Notes: a model not told the origin generated them from the sequence alone. A DNA stretch of 59,367 nucleotides from Bradyrhizobium liaoningense (GCF_018130955.1 NZ_JAFCJM010000041.1:1-59367); one strand, 5' to 3'; positions 1 through 8,274 are shown, counted from the stretch's first letter. Translations and numbers: made by a program.

Positions 1-69
1 CTCGCCCTTCTCAACCGCCACCATAAAGCGCATCCGCTCGTCCACGGCACAGGTCTCCTTCCAACCCAT
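1..69 (-). CDS. IS481-family transposase, N-terminal fragment
   Basis: Only the first 23 codons lie in the window; the gene runs off the left edge. The start MGWKETCAVDERMRFMVAVE has the N-terminal signature I associate with IS481-type DDE integrases (an M-x-W-K-E-T-C-x-x-D-E-R block). A strong ribosome site, AAGGAGG, sits about 11 bases upstream of the ATG at 67-69. Catalytic residues are outside the window. It abuts a pair of direct repeats at 99-143 that look like the end of the element. Identification rests on a short peptide plus context. Confidence 0.7.
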   Translation of the reverse strand, partial: MGWKETCAVDERMRFMVAVEKGE

Positions 70-98
70 CGGCAAAGCCCTCCTTGCCGACAGTTGAC

Positions 99-143
99 CT
101 GTTACCCATGTCGCCGGTCTATTCTGTTACCCATGTAGCCGGT
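99..143. repeat. Tandem direct repeats, probable IS481 terminal region
   Basis: Two 20-bp copies of CTGTTACCCATGT(C/A)GCCGGT occupy 99-118 and 124-143, differing at one base. They lie just outside the 5' end of the truncated transposase. Repeated TGTTACCCATGT-like blocks are typical of IS481 ends, so the element boundary is probably near 143-145. The other end is outside the window. Confidence 0.55.
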
Positions 144-157
144 TAGGACCCGAGCCA

Positions 158-180
158 CCCTCTCCCACAAGGGGAGAGGG
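158..180. repeat. Short palindrome, CCCACAAGGGG type
   Basis: CCCTCTCCC and GGGGAGAGGG form a near-perfect hairpin around an ACAA loop. The same core recurs in the longer palindrome at 9756-9796. It lies between the IS end and the efflux gene. Confidence 0.6.
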
Positions 181-259
181 TCAGACGAGAGCACCCGCGC
201 ATTCCAGCTATTCGGCGATTGGCGGTGGTCGCGCGGGCCCCGTCATCGTAGGTAAGGCG

Positions 260-1549
260 GTGCGGCGGTTCGCCGCGCCTGCCGGGATCGCTCCATTGAA
301 CAAGCCTGTCGTCGTCTCCGAGGAAACGCTGGCCGAGCCCGTCGTCGTGGCCGACGTCGCGCCTGCGGCCGTCAAGCCTGGCGCCGGTCCCGCTTACATC
401 GTGCTCACCGGCATCAGCGTCTCGCACTTCCTCAACGACACCATGCAGTCGCTGATCGCCTCGGTGTATCCGATCCTCAAGGACACCTATGCGCTGGACT
501 TCGCGCAGATCGGCATGATCACGCTGGCCTTCCAGTTCACGGCATCGCTGCTCCAGCCGGTGGTCGGGCACTACACCGACAAGAAGGCGCAACCCTATTC
601 GCTGTCGATCGGCATGGCCTCGACCTTCTTCGGCCTGCTGCTGCTGGCCGTTGCGCACCAATATCTCGTCATCCTCGCTGCCGCCGCGCTGGTCGGACTC
701 GGCTCGGCGGTGTTTCACCCTGAATCCGCGCGCATCGCGCGGCTAGCCTCCGGCGGACGCTACGGCTTCGCACAGTCGGTGTTCCAGCTCGGCGGCAGCT
801 TTGGCACCTCGATGGGACCTGTGCTCGCCGCACTCATCGTCGTGCCGTTCGGACAGGGCAGCATCGCCTGGTTCTCGTCGATCGCGTTCCTCGCGATTCT
901 CATCCTCTGGCGCATCGGCCGCTGGTACGCGCCGCAGATAACGACCAAGAAGACGATGCCGCTTCACGCGCATCCGGGCGGGCCGAGCTCGCGCCGCGTT
1001 GCCGTTGCGCTGCTCGTGCTGGTCGCGCTGCTGTTCTCCAAGCAGCTCTACGTCTCGAGCCTGTCGAGCTACTACATCTTCTACCTGATCGATCGCTTCG
1101 GCGTGTCGACGCAGGCGGCGCAGATCTATCTCTTCATCTTCCTCGCGGCGAACGCGGTCGGTGCTTTCCTCGGCGGTCCCCTGGGCGATCGCTTCGGCCG
1201 CAAGATCGTGATCTGGATCTCGATCCTCGGCGCGCTGCCGTTCACGCTGGCGCTGCCTTACGTCGGGCTGGTCGGAAGTGCGGTGCTCTCCGTCTTCATC
1301 GGGCTCATCATCTCGTCAACGACGTCGTCGATCATCGTGTTCGCGCAGGAGCTGGTGCCGCACAGATTCGGCATGATCTCGGGTGTGTTCTTCGGCGTCG
1401 CCTTCGGCATCGGCGGCTTGGGCGCTGCCGTGCTCGGCAAGCTCGCCGACCACACCTCGATCGAGTTCGTCTATCAGGTCTGCTCGTATCTTCCGGCGAT
1501 TGGCCTGCTCGCGGTGTTCCTGCCGAAACTGCCGCGTCCCGTGCGTTAA
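260..1549 (+). CDS. fsr: MFS efflux transporter, fosmidomycin-resistance (Fsr) type
   Basis: Inner-membrane 12-helix major facilitator. The N-terminal half carries blocks strongly reminiscent of E. coli Fsr: HFLNDTMQSLIASVYPILK, QIGMITLAFQF and GLGSAVFHPESARIAR, with FQLGGSFGTSMGP in the next helix. Length (429 aa) fits the family. Family role is proton-driven drug export; the actual substrate here is not known. The start is uncertain. GTG at 260 is the listed start, TTG at 296 would give a leader closer to the first conserved residues, and the frame stays open upstream into the IS end. The native 5' region may therefore have been replaced when the IS inserted. Confidence 0.85.
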   Translation: MRRFAAPAGIAPLNKPVVVSEETLAEPVVVADVAPAAVKPGAGPAYIVLTGISVSHFLNDTMQSLIASVYPILKDTYALDFAQIGMITLAFQFTASLLQPVVGHYTDKKAQPYSLSIGMASTFFGLLLLAVAHQYLVILAAAALVGLGSAVFHPESARIARLASGGRYGFAQSVFQLGGSFGTSMGPVLAALIVVPFGQGSIAWFSSIAFLAILILWRIGRWYAPQITTKKTMPLHAHPGGPSSRRVAVALLVLVALLFSKQLYVSSLSSYYIFYLIDRFGVSTQAAQIYLFIFLAANAVGAFLGGPLGDRFGRKIVIWISILGALPFTLALPYVGLVGSAVLSVFIGLIISSTTSSIIVFAQELVPHRFGMISGVFFGVAFGIGGLGAAVLGKLADHTSIEFVYQVCSYLPAIGLLAVFLPKLPRPVR

Positions 1550-1679
1550 CGCTTCCTGTTTCGTTGCGCCGCACCTTCATCAATCGTTAGCAATTGAGGG
1601 CGCGTAGGCGCCGCATTTTTGCAACGCTCTTGCCGCATGCGCGTGTACGGTGAGAAAAAATCAACCTTAAAAATTAGGG

Positions 1680-1694
1680 TTAAGTGGCGCTTAA
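1680..1694. promoter_or_regulatory. Possible CtrA-type box (TTAA-N7-TTAA)
   Basis: TTAAGTGGCGCTTAA matches the alphaproteobacterial CtrA full-site pattern TTAA-N7-TTAA and lies about 85 bases before the outer-membrane protein start. A third TTAA sits at 1667. The pattern is short, so chance is possible, though TTAA is infrequent in this GC-rich DNA. Confidence 0.35.
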
Positions 1695-1776
1695 GCATTT
1701 GATGCCATCGTCCGCCCGTGAGTTTCCAGAACGTGAGGCGCCGGTATTTGCCTCACCGGCCAAAAGGACGAAGCCA

Positions 1777-2607
1777 ATGCGTAGCGTTAAGTCTTTGCTT
1801 GCTGCAGGAGCGGCAACCCTGATCTCGTCGATGGCGTTTGCCGCCGATATGCCAATTGCGGCGCCCCCTCCGATGTACGCGCCGCCGGCGCCCCCCGCCG
1901 ACTTCGGCGGCTGGTACCTGCGCGGTGACATCGGCATGACCAACCAGCGCGCCAAGAGCATCGAGGGCGCCGTAGCGCCCGGGTTTACGAAGACGACGGA
2001 GGGACTCGGCTTCGACTCGTCCCCGCTGTTCGACCTCGGTGTCGGCTATCGCTTCAACAACTGGTTTCGCGCGGACGTGATCGGGCAGTGGCGCGGCAAG
2101 GCCAACCTGCATGGTTCGGACAACGTCATTGGGCCCGGCTTTGTCGGGGTCAACAATTATAGCGGCAGCAAGTCCGAGTGGGTCGTCATGGCGAACGCCT
2201 ATGTCGATCTCGGCACGTGGTGGTGCATCACGCCGTTCATCGGTGCCGGTGTCGGTGGCTCCTACAACAAGATCAGCGGCTTCCGTGACGACGGCGTGTC
2301 ATACAGCCCGTTGCTGAACAACAGCGTCGCCTACTTCGCCGACAACGGAAAGTGGAACTTCGCCTGGGCCGCCCACGCCGGTCTCGCCTACAAGGTCAAT
2401 CCCGGGTTCACCGTCGAACTGGCCTACAGCTACATGAACCTCGGCGACGCGGCGCCCGGCAACTTCCGCTTGTTCGACAACAGCGCCTCCGGTCCTACCT
2501 CGATCAAGATCAAGGACCTCACCTCGCACGACCTGAAGCTCGGCGTGCGCTGGGACCTCAACAGCCCGCCGGCCTACGCGCCGCCGCCGCTGGTCACCAA
2601 GGGCTGA
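1777..2607 (+). CDS. Outer-membrane beta-barrel protein (Omp31/RopB-like)
   Basis: 276-aa exported protein. The signal peptide covers residues 1-24 and ends at SSMAFA-AD. A Pro/Ala-rich linker follows, then GGWYLRGDIG, the usual first strand of the Omp25/Omp31-type eight-stranded barrels of Rhizobiales. Alternating aromatic strands follow (GVGYRFNNWFRADV, AHAGLAYKV, VELAYSYMNLGD). The last barrel strand LGVRWDL is followed by a short Pro-rich tail. ATG 1777 is preferred over the in-frame start at 1684 because it has an AAAGGA ribosome site and gives an intact signal peptide. It is followed by a clear terminator, so it is probably monocistronic. Confidence 0.85.
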   Translation: MRSVKSLLAAGAATLISSMAFAADMPIAAPPPMYAPPAPPADFGGWYLRGDIGMTNQRAKSIEGAVAPGFTKTTEGLGFDSSPLFDLGVGYRFNNWFRADVIGQWRGKANLHGSDNVIGPGFVGVNNYSGSKSEWVVMANAYVDLGTWWCITPFIGAGVGGSYNKISGFRDDGVSYSPLLNNSVAYFADNGKWNFAWAAHAGLAYKVNPGFTVELAYSYMNLGDAAPGNFRLFDNSASGPTSIKIKDLTSHDLKLGVRWDLNSPPAYAPPPLVTKG

Positions 2608-2614
2608 GCGGTCG

Positions 2615-2627
2615 CCCCCCCCCCCCC
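2615..2627. repeat. Homopolymer run of 13 C
   Basis: Thirteen consecutive C residues start 8 bases after the stop codon of the first barrel gene. The run lies outside coding sequence. Such tracts are prone to slippage and to sequencing length error. Confidence 0.9.
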
Positions 2628-2646
2628 AACTCTTAAGACGTCTTAA

Positions 2647-2674
2647 CGGCGCGGGATTATCCCGCGCCGTTTTG
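2647..2674 (+). terminator. Rho-independent terminator of barrel gene 1
   Basis: A 10-bp GC-rich stem (CGGCGCGGGA with TCCCGCGCCG) and a three-base loop are followed by TTTT. It lies 40 bases after the stop. Confidence 0.9.
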
Positions 2675-2784
2675 CTTTGCGTATTTTTCAATGCTCGTTG
2701 GGACGAAATTGCCTATTGCAACTATTGGTTAAGGTTAACGGTCCATGATCACACACGAAAATTCGTGTTCGATGGAGCGTTGCG

Positions 2785-3672
2785 ATGCGTAGGTTCATGT
2801 TGGTGGCGGCGATGTTGGGAACGGTGTCCGCCGCGCAAGCGGCCGATATGCCCGATCTTCCCATCCTGCGCGGCGCATTCACCGACGGCCTGTCGAAGAC
2901 CAGCCGCAATTGGGACGGCTTCTATGTCGGCGGGCAGATCGGATACACCTCCGCCGACATGGACTTCAGCCATGCCCCGGGGGGCATGACGGGGTTCATG
3001 CTGCGCAACAGCGTGTTGCAGGCTCCGGTGTCGAGCTGGGGACTCCTGTCGAAAAATCACGCGCAGGCGAACGGCTTTGGCGCATTCGTCGGTCGCAACT
3101 GGCAATGGTATGACGCCGTGCTCGGCGTCGAAGCCAACTACAACTACATGAACAACCTTGCGAGCTCATCGAGCGATTCGATGACGCGGTTGATCGTCAG
3201 TCCGGCCGGTGAGGTCGCACCGGCGGGCCACACACATTCCTACAACACGACGCTGACCGGCTCCGCGGCGCTTCAGGTCAAGGACGTCGTCACCTTCCGC
3301 GGCCGTGTGGGCTGGGCGGGCGGAGACTTCCTGCCCTATGCGTTTGGTGGCCTGGCGGTAGGGCGCGTTGCGGCATCGCGGTCCGCGACGGTGTCGTACG
3401 ACAAATACGATGACTGGGACGAAACGGTTGTCGTCGGTGGCATCTCGGGTGTCGTCCACCACACCGACTATCTCGGCTCCGCCTCGCAATCGCAGACCGA
3501 GCAGCGCGTCAACAGCTTCGTCACCGGCTGGACCGCCGGCCTCGGCGCCGAATACATGATCTGGAATTGCATATTCCTCCGCGGTGAATGGGAATACATC
3601 CGCTTCTCGTCCGTGAAGGACATCAACTTCTCGACCAACAATTTCCGCCTCGGCGCCGGCTACAAGTTCTGA
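2785..3672 (+). CDS. Outer-membrane beta-barrel protein 2
   Basis: 295-aa exported protein. The signal peptide ends at VSAAQA-AD (residues 1-20). WDGFYVGGQIGYT is the canonical first strand of Omp25/31-like porins of Rhizobiales. Later strands include GAFVGRNWQW, FRGRVGWAGGDFLPYAFGGLAVG and TAGLGAEYMIWN, and the protein ends LGAGYKF with a C-terminal aromatic residue as expected for barrel assembly. It lies 178 bases downstream of the first barrel gene but behind its terminator, so it probably has its own promoter. The family is structural or porin-like; no specific ligand can be deduced. Confidence 0.85.
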   Translation: MRRFMLVAAMLGTVSAAQAADMPDLPILRGAFTDGLSKTSRNWDGFYVGGQIGYTSADMDFSHAPGGMTGFMLRNSVLQAPVSSWGLLSKNHAQANGFGAFVGRNWQWYDAVLGVEANYNYMNNLASSSSDSMTRLIVSPAGEVAPAGHTHSYNTTLTGSAALQVKDVVTFRGRVGWAGGDFLPYAFGGLAVGRVAASRSATVSYDKYDDWDETVVVGGISGVVHHTDYLGSASQSQTEQRVNSFVTGWTAGLGAEYMIWNCIFLRGEWEYIRFSSVKDINFSTNNFRLGAGYKF

Positions 3673-3740
3673 CCGCCATTCCTGCCCGGCCGGTTGACAG
3701 CACCGGCCCGCTTTGATGCTCTGTCGCTTCCTCTTTGTCC

Positions 3741-3809
3741 GAGCATGATCTATCCGGAAATCCGCTGCGCACTTTGTGCCAACGCGGCCTCCGGGTCCGG
3801 ATCATGCTG
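3741..3809. repeat. Dispersed palindrome, GCATGATC family (copy 1, variant)
   Basis: Begins GAGCATGATC and ends GGATCATGCT, with CCGGAAA, a GCGCACTTTGTGCC block and GGGTCCGG inside. Related copies are at 28579, 37479 and 38819. The family resembles the intergenic palindromes (RIME-like) common in Rhizobiales. Confidence 0.7.
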
Positions 3810-3824
3810 TAGGGAGCGGCAGCG

Positions 3825-4415
3825 ATGAAGGTCTACGGCGATTCGAATTCCGGCAATTGCCTTAAGGTGAAGTGGGTCTGCGACAAGCTCGCATTGCCCT
3901 ATCAGTGGATCGAGATCGACACCCGCAAGGGCGAGACGCGCACGGCGGAATTCCTCAAGATGAACGGCGCCGGCCAGGTGCCGACCGTCGCCTTCGACGA
4001 CGGCCGCACGCTGGCGCAGTCCAACGCGATCATCCGCTATCTCGCCCTCGACAGCGCGCTTATCCCAAGCGATGCCTTTGCCGCGGCCAAGATGGACGAA
4101 TGGCTGTTCTGGGAGCAGTACAGCCACGAGCCCTATATCGCCGTGTGCCGTTTCCAGATGGTCTATCTCGGCAAGGATGCCTCGGAGCTCGATCCGGAAA
4201 AGGTCAAGCGCGGCTATGCAGCGCTCGATCGGATGGAGCAGCATCTCGCAACCAACCGCTTTTTCGCCGGCGGCGCCGCCTCGCTCGCCGATGTGTCGCT
4301 GCTGGCTTACACCCGCGTTGCCCATGAGGGCGGCTTCGATCTCGCGCGGTATGCCGCGATCCGGCGCTGGATCGGCGAGGCCGAGACAAGTTTGGGCCTG
4401 GCGCCGGCGCGGTGA
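3825..4415 (+). CDS. Glutathione S-transferase family protein
   Basis: 196-aa cytosolic protein with the GST arrangement. An N-terminal thioredoxin-like domain (1-78) starts MKVYGDSNSGNCLKVKW. It carries the cis-Pro in GAGQVPTVAFDDG and the glutathione-binding LAQSNAIIRYLA motif. An alpha-helical C-terminal domain includes FFAGGAASLADVSLLAYTR. The family conjugates glutathione or acts as peroxidase or reductase; substrate unknown. GGGAGCGG precedes the ATG. The GNAT gene begins 15 bases after the stop, so the two are probably cotranscribed. Confidence 0.88.
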   Translation: MKVYGDSNSGNCLKVKWVCDKLALPYQWIEIDTRKGETRTAEFLKMNGAGQVPTVAFDDGRTLAQSNAIIRYLALDSALIPSDAFAAAKMDEWLFWEQYSHEPYIAVCRFQMVYLGKDASELDPEKVKRGYAALDRMEQHLATNRFFAGGAASLADVSLLAYTRVAHEGGFDLARYAAIRRWIGEAETSLGLAPAR

Positions 4416-4430
4416 ACTCTGGATCAAATC

Positions 4431-4898
4431 ATGGCCGCGAATTCCATCACCATCCGCCGCACCCGCCGCGACGACGTTCCTGTTATCGTCGCGATGCTCG
4501 CCGACGATCGTCTCGGCAGCGCGCGCGAGCATCTCTCCGATCCGCTGCCGGCGTCTTATTTCGATGCCTTCGAGACGGTGGACGGCAATCCCAACTTCGC
4601 GCTCGTGGTCGCCGAAACCGGAGAGGGCAGGGTGGTGGGATGCCTCCAGCTCTGCATCCTGCCGGGCTTGAGCTCGCAAGGCGCCTCGCGCGGCCTGATC
4701 GAGGACGTTCGCGTCGCATCCGATTGCCGCAGCCGCGGCATCGGCGAGCAACTGGTGCAGTGGGCGGTCGAAGAGGCGCGGGCGCGCGGCTGCAAGCTCG
4801 TCGAGCTCCTGACGCATCAGAGCCGCACCGACGCGCAGCGCTTCTACAAGCGGCTCGGATTCACCGCGAGTCATATCGGCATGACTGTCCGCTTTTGA
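4431..4898 (+). CDS. GNAT-family N-acetyltransferase
   Basis: 155-aa cytosolic acetyltransferase. The fold is seen in the N-terminal ITIRRTRRDDV strand, IEDVRVASDCRSRGIGEQL (acetyl-CoA pyrophosphate loop of motif A, R-x-x-G-I/V-G near residues 99-104) and the C-terminal AQRFYKRLGF (motif B). Length is normal. It sits 15 bases after the GST gene. The acetyl acceptor cannot be predicted; homologues modify small molecules or protein N-termini. Confidence 0.88.
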   Translation: MAANSITIRRTRRDDVPVIVAMLADDRLGSAREHLSDPLPASYFDAFETVDGNPNFALVVAETGEGRVVGCLQLCILPGLSSQGASRGLIEDVRVASDCRSRGIGEQLVQWAVEEARARGCKLVELLTHQSRTDAQRFYKRLGFTASHIGMTVRF

Positions 4899-5048
4899 CG
4901 CAAGCCACCGCGTCCCTTGCGCCGCCTGCGAAATCCGCCGGCGCATGCGCATTCATTAAGAGCTGATAAACTACCAACCCGTCGTTCATGTTCGCTGAGA
5001 AGCGATTGGGTGTATCGTCGAGTCTCCCATCCGGCGGGGGGGATTTCG

Positions 5049-5255
5049 ATGACCAGCTATTCCTTAATCAAGGTCGGCAACGACTATGTCGTGCTGGCCG
5101 ATCAGCAATGCATTTTGAAGGTCGCGAGCAGGCGCAAAGCGGCGCAATTGATCAGCGAAGCCTTGGGTTTGCTCAATGCCCAGGCCGCGGCGCAATCCAC
5201 AGCGGAGGCGCTGGCCGAGCCATCACTCCAGCGTGAGACGCCCAAAGCTCCTTGA
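5049..5255 (+). CDS. Small conserved-looking hypothetical protein
   Basis: 68 aa. The N-terminal part MTSYSLIKVGNDYVVLADQQ is followed by CILKVASRRKAAQLISEALG, a compact alpha/beta segment, and then an Ala/Glu-rich tail. No family recognised. A GGGGGGGAT tract lies upstream of ATG 5049. A longer reading from 4917 adds an unlikely leader and is not used. It lies just upstream of serC but is separated by the candidate RNA leader. Confidence 0.55.
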   Translation: MTSYSLIKVGNDYVVLADQQCILKVASRRKAAQLISEALGLLNAQAAAQSTAEALAEPSLQRETPKAP

Positions 5256-5280
5256 CGATTCTACCCGTTTCCCGTATTAG

Positions 5281-5334
5281 CCGCCGCGGGACACCTCCCC
5301 CCAACGGGAGGCTTACTATCTGGAAGGGTAGATC
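5281..5334 (+). ncRNA. Candidate serC RNA motif (cis-regulatory leader)
   Basis: Directly upstream of serC. CCTCCC and GGGAGG (5294-5311) form a hairpin around a CCCAAC loop. A second small hairpin (5316-5331, CTATC with GGTAG) places the ribosome-binding GGAAG in its loop, a few bases before the serC ATG. A conserved two-stem 'serC motif' ahead of serC is known in Alphaproteobacteria, and position and shape agree. I cannot run a covariance model, and the ligand, if any, is not established. Confidence 0.6.
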
Positions 5335-6507
5335 ATGACTGTAGCGAAGCCCGCTTCGCGGCCGACCGTGCCGCATTTCTCCTCCGGCCCCTGCGCCAAG
5401 CGCCCCGGCTGGAACGCCCAAAATCTCAAGGACGCCGCGCTCGGCCGCTCGCATCGCGCGAAGGTCGGCAAGACCAAGCTCAAGCTCGCGATCGATCTGA
5501 CGCGCGAAGTGCTCGAGGTGCCGGCCGATTATCGCATCGGCATCGTTCCGGCCTCCGATACCGGCGCGGTCGAAATGGCGCTTTGGTCGCTGCTCGGTGC
5601 GCGCCCCGTCACCACGCTCGCCTGGGAATCCTTCGGCGAAGGCTGGGTCAGCGACATCGTCAAGGAATTGAAGCTCAAGGACGTCACCAAGCTCAACGCG
5701 GCTTATGGCGAGATCCCCGATCTGTCGAAGGTGGATCCTGCGAGCGACGTTGTCTTCACCTGGAACGGCACCACGTCAGGTGTGCGCGTGCCGAACGCCG
5801 ACTGGATCAGCGCGACCCGCGAGGGTCTCACCATCTGCGACGCGACCTCGGCGGCGTTCGCGCAGCCGCTCGACTGGGCCAAGCTCGATGTCGTCACCTT
5901 CTCCTGGCAGAAGGCGCTGGGCGGCGAGGCCGCGCACGGCATGCTGATCCTCAGCCCGCGCGCCGTGGAGCGGCTCGAGACTTACAAGCCGGCCTGGCCG
6001 CTGCCAAAGATCTTCCGCATGACCAAGGGCGGCAAGATCAACGAAGGCATCTTCGTCGGCGAGACCATCAACACGCCGTCGATGCTGTGCGTCGAGGACT
6101 ATCTCGATGCGCTGAATTGGGCGAAGTCGATCGGCGGTCTCAAGGCGCTGATCGCGCGCGCCGACGCCAACACCAAGGTGCTGGCCGATTGGAAGGCGAA
6201 GACGCCCTGGATCGACTTCTTGGCGAAGGACGCCTCGATCCGCTCCAACACCTCCGTGTGCCTCAAGTTCACCGATCCCGCGATCACCTCGCTGTCGGCG
6301 GACGCGCAGGCCGAGTTCTGCAAGAAGCTGGTGGCGCTGGTCGAGAAGGAAGGCGCGGGTTACGACTTCGCCTACTACCGCGACGCCCCCGCAGGCCTGC
6401 GCATCTGGTGCGGCGCCACCGTGGAGGCAAAGGACGTCGAGCTTCTGACGCAGTGGATCGACTGGGCCTTTGCCGAGACCAAGGCGCAGCTCGCCAAGGC
6501 TGCGTAA
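5335..6507 (+). CDS. serC: Phosphoserine aminotransferase SerC
   Basis: 390-aa PLP enzyme (class V aminotransferase) converting 3-phosphohydroxypyruvate and glutamate to phosphoserine. It also serves pyridoxal phosphate synthesis. The N-terminus PHFSSGPCAKRPGW and the PLP-lysine motif TFSWQKALGGEAAHGM (Lys193) identify the longer alphaproteobacterial SerC type. NEGIFVGETINTPSMLCVEDYLDAL is also typical of this group. It is preceded by a candidate RNA leader and followed 169 bases later by serA, the preceding enzyme of the pathway. The pair very likely forms one transcription unit, with a large inverted repeat between the genes. Confidence 0.96.
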   Translation: MTVAKPASRPTVPHFSSGPCAKRPGWNAQNLKDAALGRSHRAKVGKTKLKLAIDLTREVLEVPADYRIGIVPASDTGAVEMALWSLLGARPVTTLAWESFGEGWVSDIVKELKLKDVTKLNAAYGEIPDLSKVDPASDVVFTWNGTTSGVRVPNADWISATREGLTICDATSAAFAQPLDWAKLDVVTFSWQKALGGEAAHGMLILSPRAVERLETYKPAWPLPKIFRMTKGGKINEGIFVGETINTPSMLCVEDYLDALNWAKSIGGLKALIARADANTKVLADWKAKTPWIDFLAKDASIRSNTSVCLKFTDPAITSLSADAQAEFCKKLVALVEKEGAGYDFAYYRDAPAGLRIWCGATVEAKDVELLTQWIDWAFAETKAQLAKAA

Positions 6508-6512
6508 CTTTC

Positions 6513-6662
6513 TGACCCTCCCCTGGAGGGGGAGGGTCGACGCACCGTCAGGTGCGTCGGGGTGGGGTGATCTCTCCACGCGGCGCATCGTTGAAATTCA
6601 CATCGACAGTTTCACCCCACCCCGGCGCCGAAGCGCCGACCCTCCCCCTCCAGGGGAGGGTG
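6513..6662. repeat. Large imperfect inverted repeat between serC and serA
   Basis: GACCCTCCCCTGG-type sequence at 6514-6539 recurs inverted at 6638-6661. Inside these, CGGGGTGGGGTGA faces TCACCCCACCCCG. Each arm also carries its own short hairpin. The whole can fold into a roughly 150-base structure 15 bases before the serA start. Confidence 0.8.
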
Positions 6663-6676
6663 AAGGAAACGTTCAG

Positions 6677-8266
6677 ATGACCAAACCCAAAGTTCTCATT
6701 TCCGACGCGCTTTCTCCCGCCGCCGTGCAGATCTTCAAGGATCGCGGTGTCGAGGTCGACTTCCAGCCCAACCTCGGCAAGGACAAGGACAAGCTGGCCG
6801 AGATCATCGGCAATTACGACGGTCTCGCGATCCGTTCCGCGACCAAGGCGACCGCAAAAATCATCGACAAGGCGACGAAGCTGAAGGTGATCGGCCGCGC
6901 CGGCATCGGTGTCGACAATGTCGAGATCCCGGCCGCCACCGCCAAGGGCATCATCGTGATGAACACGCCGTTCGGCAATTCGATCACGACCGCCGAGCAC
7001 GCCATCACCCTGATGTTGGCGCTCGCCCGCGAGATTCCGCAGGCCGACATCTCCACCCAGGCCGGCAAGTGGGAGAAGAACCGCTTCATGGGCGTCGAGA
7101 TCACCGGCAAGGTGCTTGGCGTGGTCGGCTGCGGCAATATCGGCTCGATCGTCGCCGATCGCGGCCTCGGCTTGCGCATGAAAGTGATCGCCTACGATCC
7201 GTTCCTGTCGCCGGAGCGCGCCAAGGACATCGGCGTGGAAAAGGTCGAGCTCGACGATCTGCTCAAGCGCGCCGACTTCATCACGCTGCACACCCCGCTC
7301 ACCGAGAAGACCAGGAACATCATCGACGCATCAGCGATCGCCAAGATGAAGAAGGGCGTGCGCCTGATCAACTGCGCGCGCGGCGGCCTGGTCGACGAGC
7401 AGGCGGTGGTCGATGCGCTGAATTCCAAGCACATCGCCGGCGCGGCCTTCGACGTATTCGTCGAGGAGCCGGCAAGCAGCAACGTGCTGTTCGGTCATCC
7501 CAACGTGATCTGCACGCCCCATCTCGGCGCCTCCACCACCGAGGCGCAGGAGAACGTCGCGCTCCAGATCGCTGAACAGATGTCGGACTATCTGTTGTCC
7601 GGGGCGATCTCCAACGCCATCAACTTCCCCTCGATCACCGCGGAAGAGGCGCCGAAGCTAAAACCCTTCATCGCGCTTGCAGAGAAGCTCGGCTCGTTCG
7701 CCGGCCAGCTCACCGAGACCGGCATTTTGAAGGTGACGATCACCTATGAAGGTCATGTCGCCGCGATGAAGATCAAGGCGCTGACCTCGGCGGTGCTGTC
7801 GGGCCTGCTGCGGCCGATGCTGGGCGAGGTCAACGTGGTGTCCGCGCCCGTTGTCGCCAAGGAGCGCGGCATGGTCGTCGACGAGGTGACCCGCGCCGCG
7901 CAAAGCGACTACGAGAGCCTGATCACCGTGACGGTGTCGACGGAGCGCCAGGAGCGTTCGGTCTCCGGCACCGTGTATCACGACGGAAAGCCGCGCCTGG
8001 TCGACATCAAGGGCATCCGTGTCGACGCCGAGTTCGGCAAGTCGATGATCTACGTCACCAACGAGGACAAGCCGGGCTTCATCGGCAAGTTCGCGGGCCT
8101 GTTGGGCGATGCCAAGATCAACATCGCGACCTTCCATCTCGGCCGTGTCGAGCAGGGCGGCGATGCGATCGCGCTGGTCGAGGTCGACGGTGTTGTGCCG
8201 GCGGATGTGCTAGCCAAGGTGCAGGCGCTGCCGCAGGTCAAGCAGGTCAAGGCGCTGACGTTCTAA
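6677..8266 (+). CDS. serA: D-3-phosphoglycerate dehydrogenase SerA
   Basis: 529 aa, the length of the long (type I) PGDH. It catalyses the first committed step of serine synthesis, oxidising 3-phosphoglycerate with NAD+. The NAD-binding GVVGCGNIGS motif, RLINCARGGLVDE and the catalytic His in TPHLGAST are all present. An intervening ASB-type domain precedes a C-terminal ACT domain (IYVTNEDKPGFIGKFAGLLGD), which in this family binds serine for feedback inhibition. ATG 6677 is chosen over the in-frame start at 6470 because of GAAGGAAAC upstream and the standard MTKPKVLISDALSP start. Confidence 0.97.
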   Translation: MTKPKVLISDALSPAAVQIFKDRGVEVDFQPNLGKDKDKLAEIIGNYDGLAIRSATKATAKIIDKATKLKVIGRAGIGVDNVEIPAATAKGIIVMNTPFGNSITTAEHAITLMLALAREIPQADISTQAGKWEKNRFMGVEITGKVLGVVGCGNIGSIVADRGLGLRMKVIAYDPFLSPERAKDIGVEKVELDDLLKRADFITLHTPLTEKTRNIIDASAIAKMKKGVRLINCARGGLVDEQAVVDALNSKHIAGAAFDVFVEEPASSNVLFGHPNVICTPHLGASTTEAQENVALQIAEQMSDYLLSGAISNAINFPSITAEEAPKLKPFIALAEKLGSFAGQLTETGILKVTITYEGHVAAMKIKALTSAVLSGLLRPMLGEVNVVSAPVVAKERGMVVDEVTRAAQSDYESLITVTVSTERQERSVSGTVYHDGKPRLVDIKGIRVDAEFGKSMIYVTNEDKPGFIGKFAGLLGDAKINIATFHLGRVEQGGDAIALVEVDGVVPADVLAKVQALPQVKQVKALTF

Positions 8267-8274
8267 GGACAGCA

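Noticed and set aside
2615..2627. C13 tract as a phase-variation switch
   Set aside because: It lies after the stop codon and before a terminator, so length changes would not alter a reading frame or an obvious promoter.
2729..2738. TTAAGGTTAA before the second barrel gene as a CtrA site
   Set aside because: The two TTAA blocks are only two bases apart, not seven.
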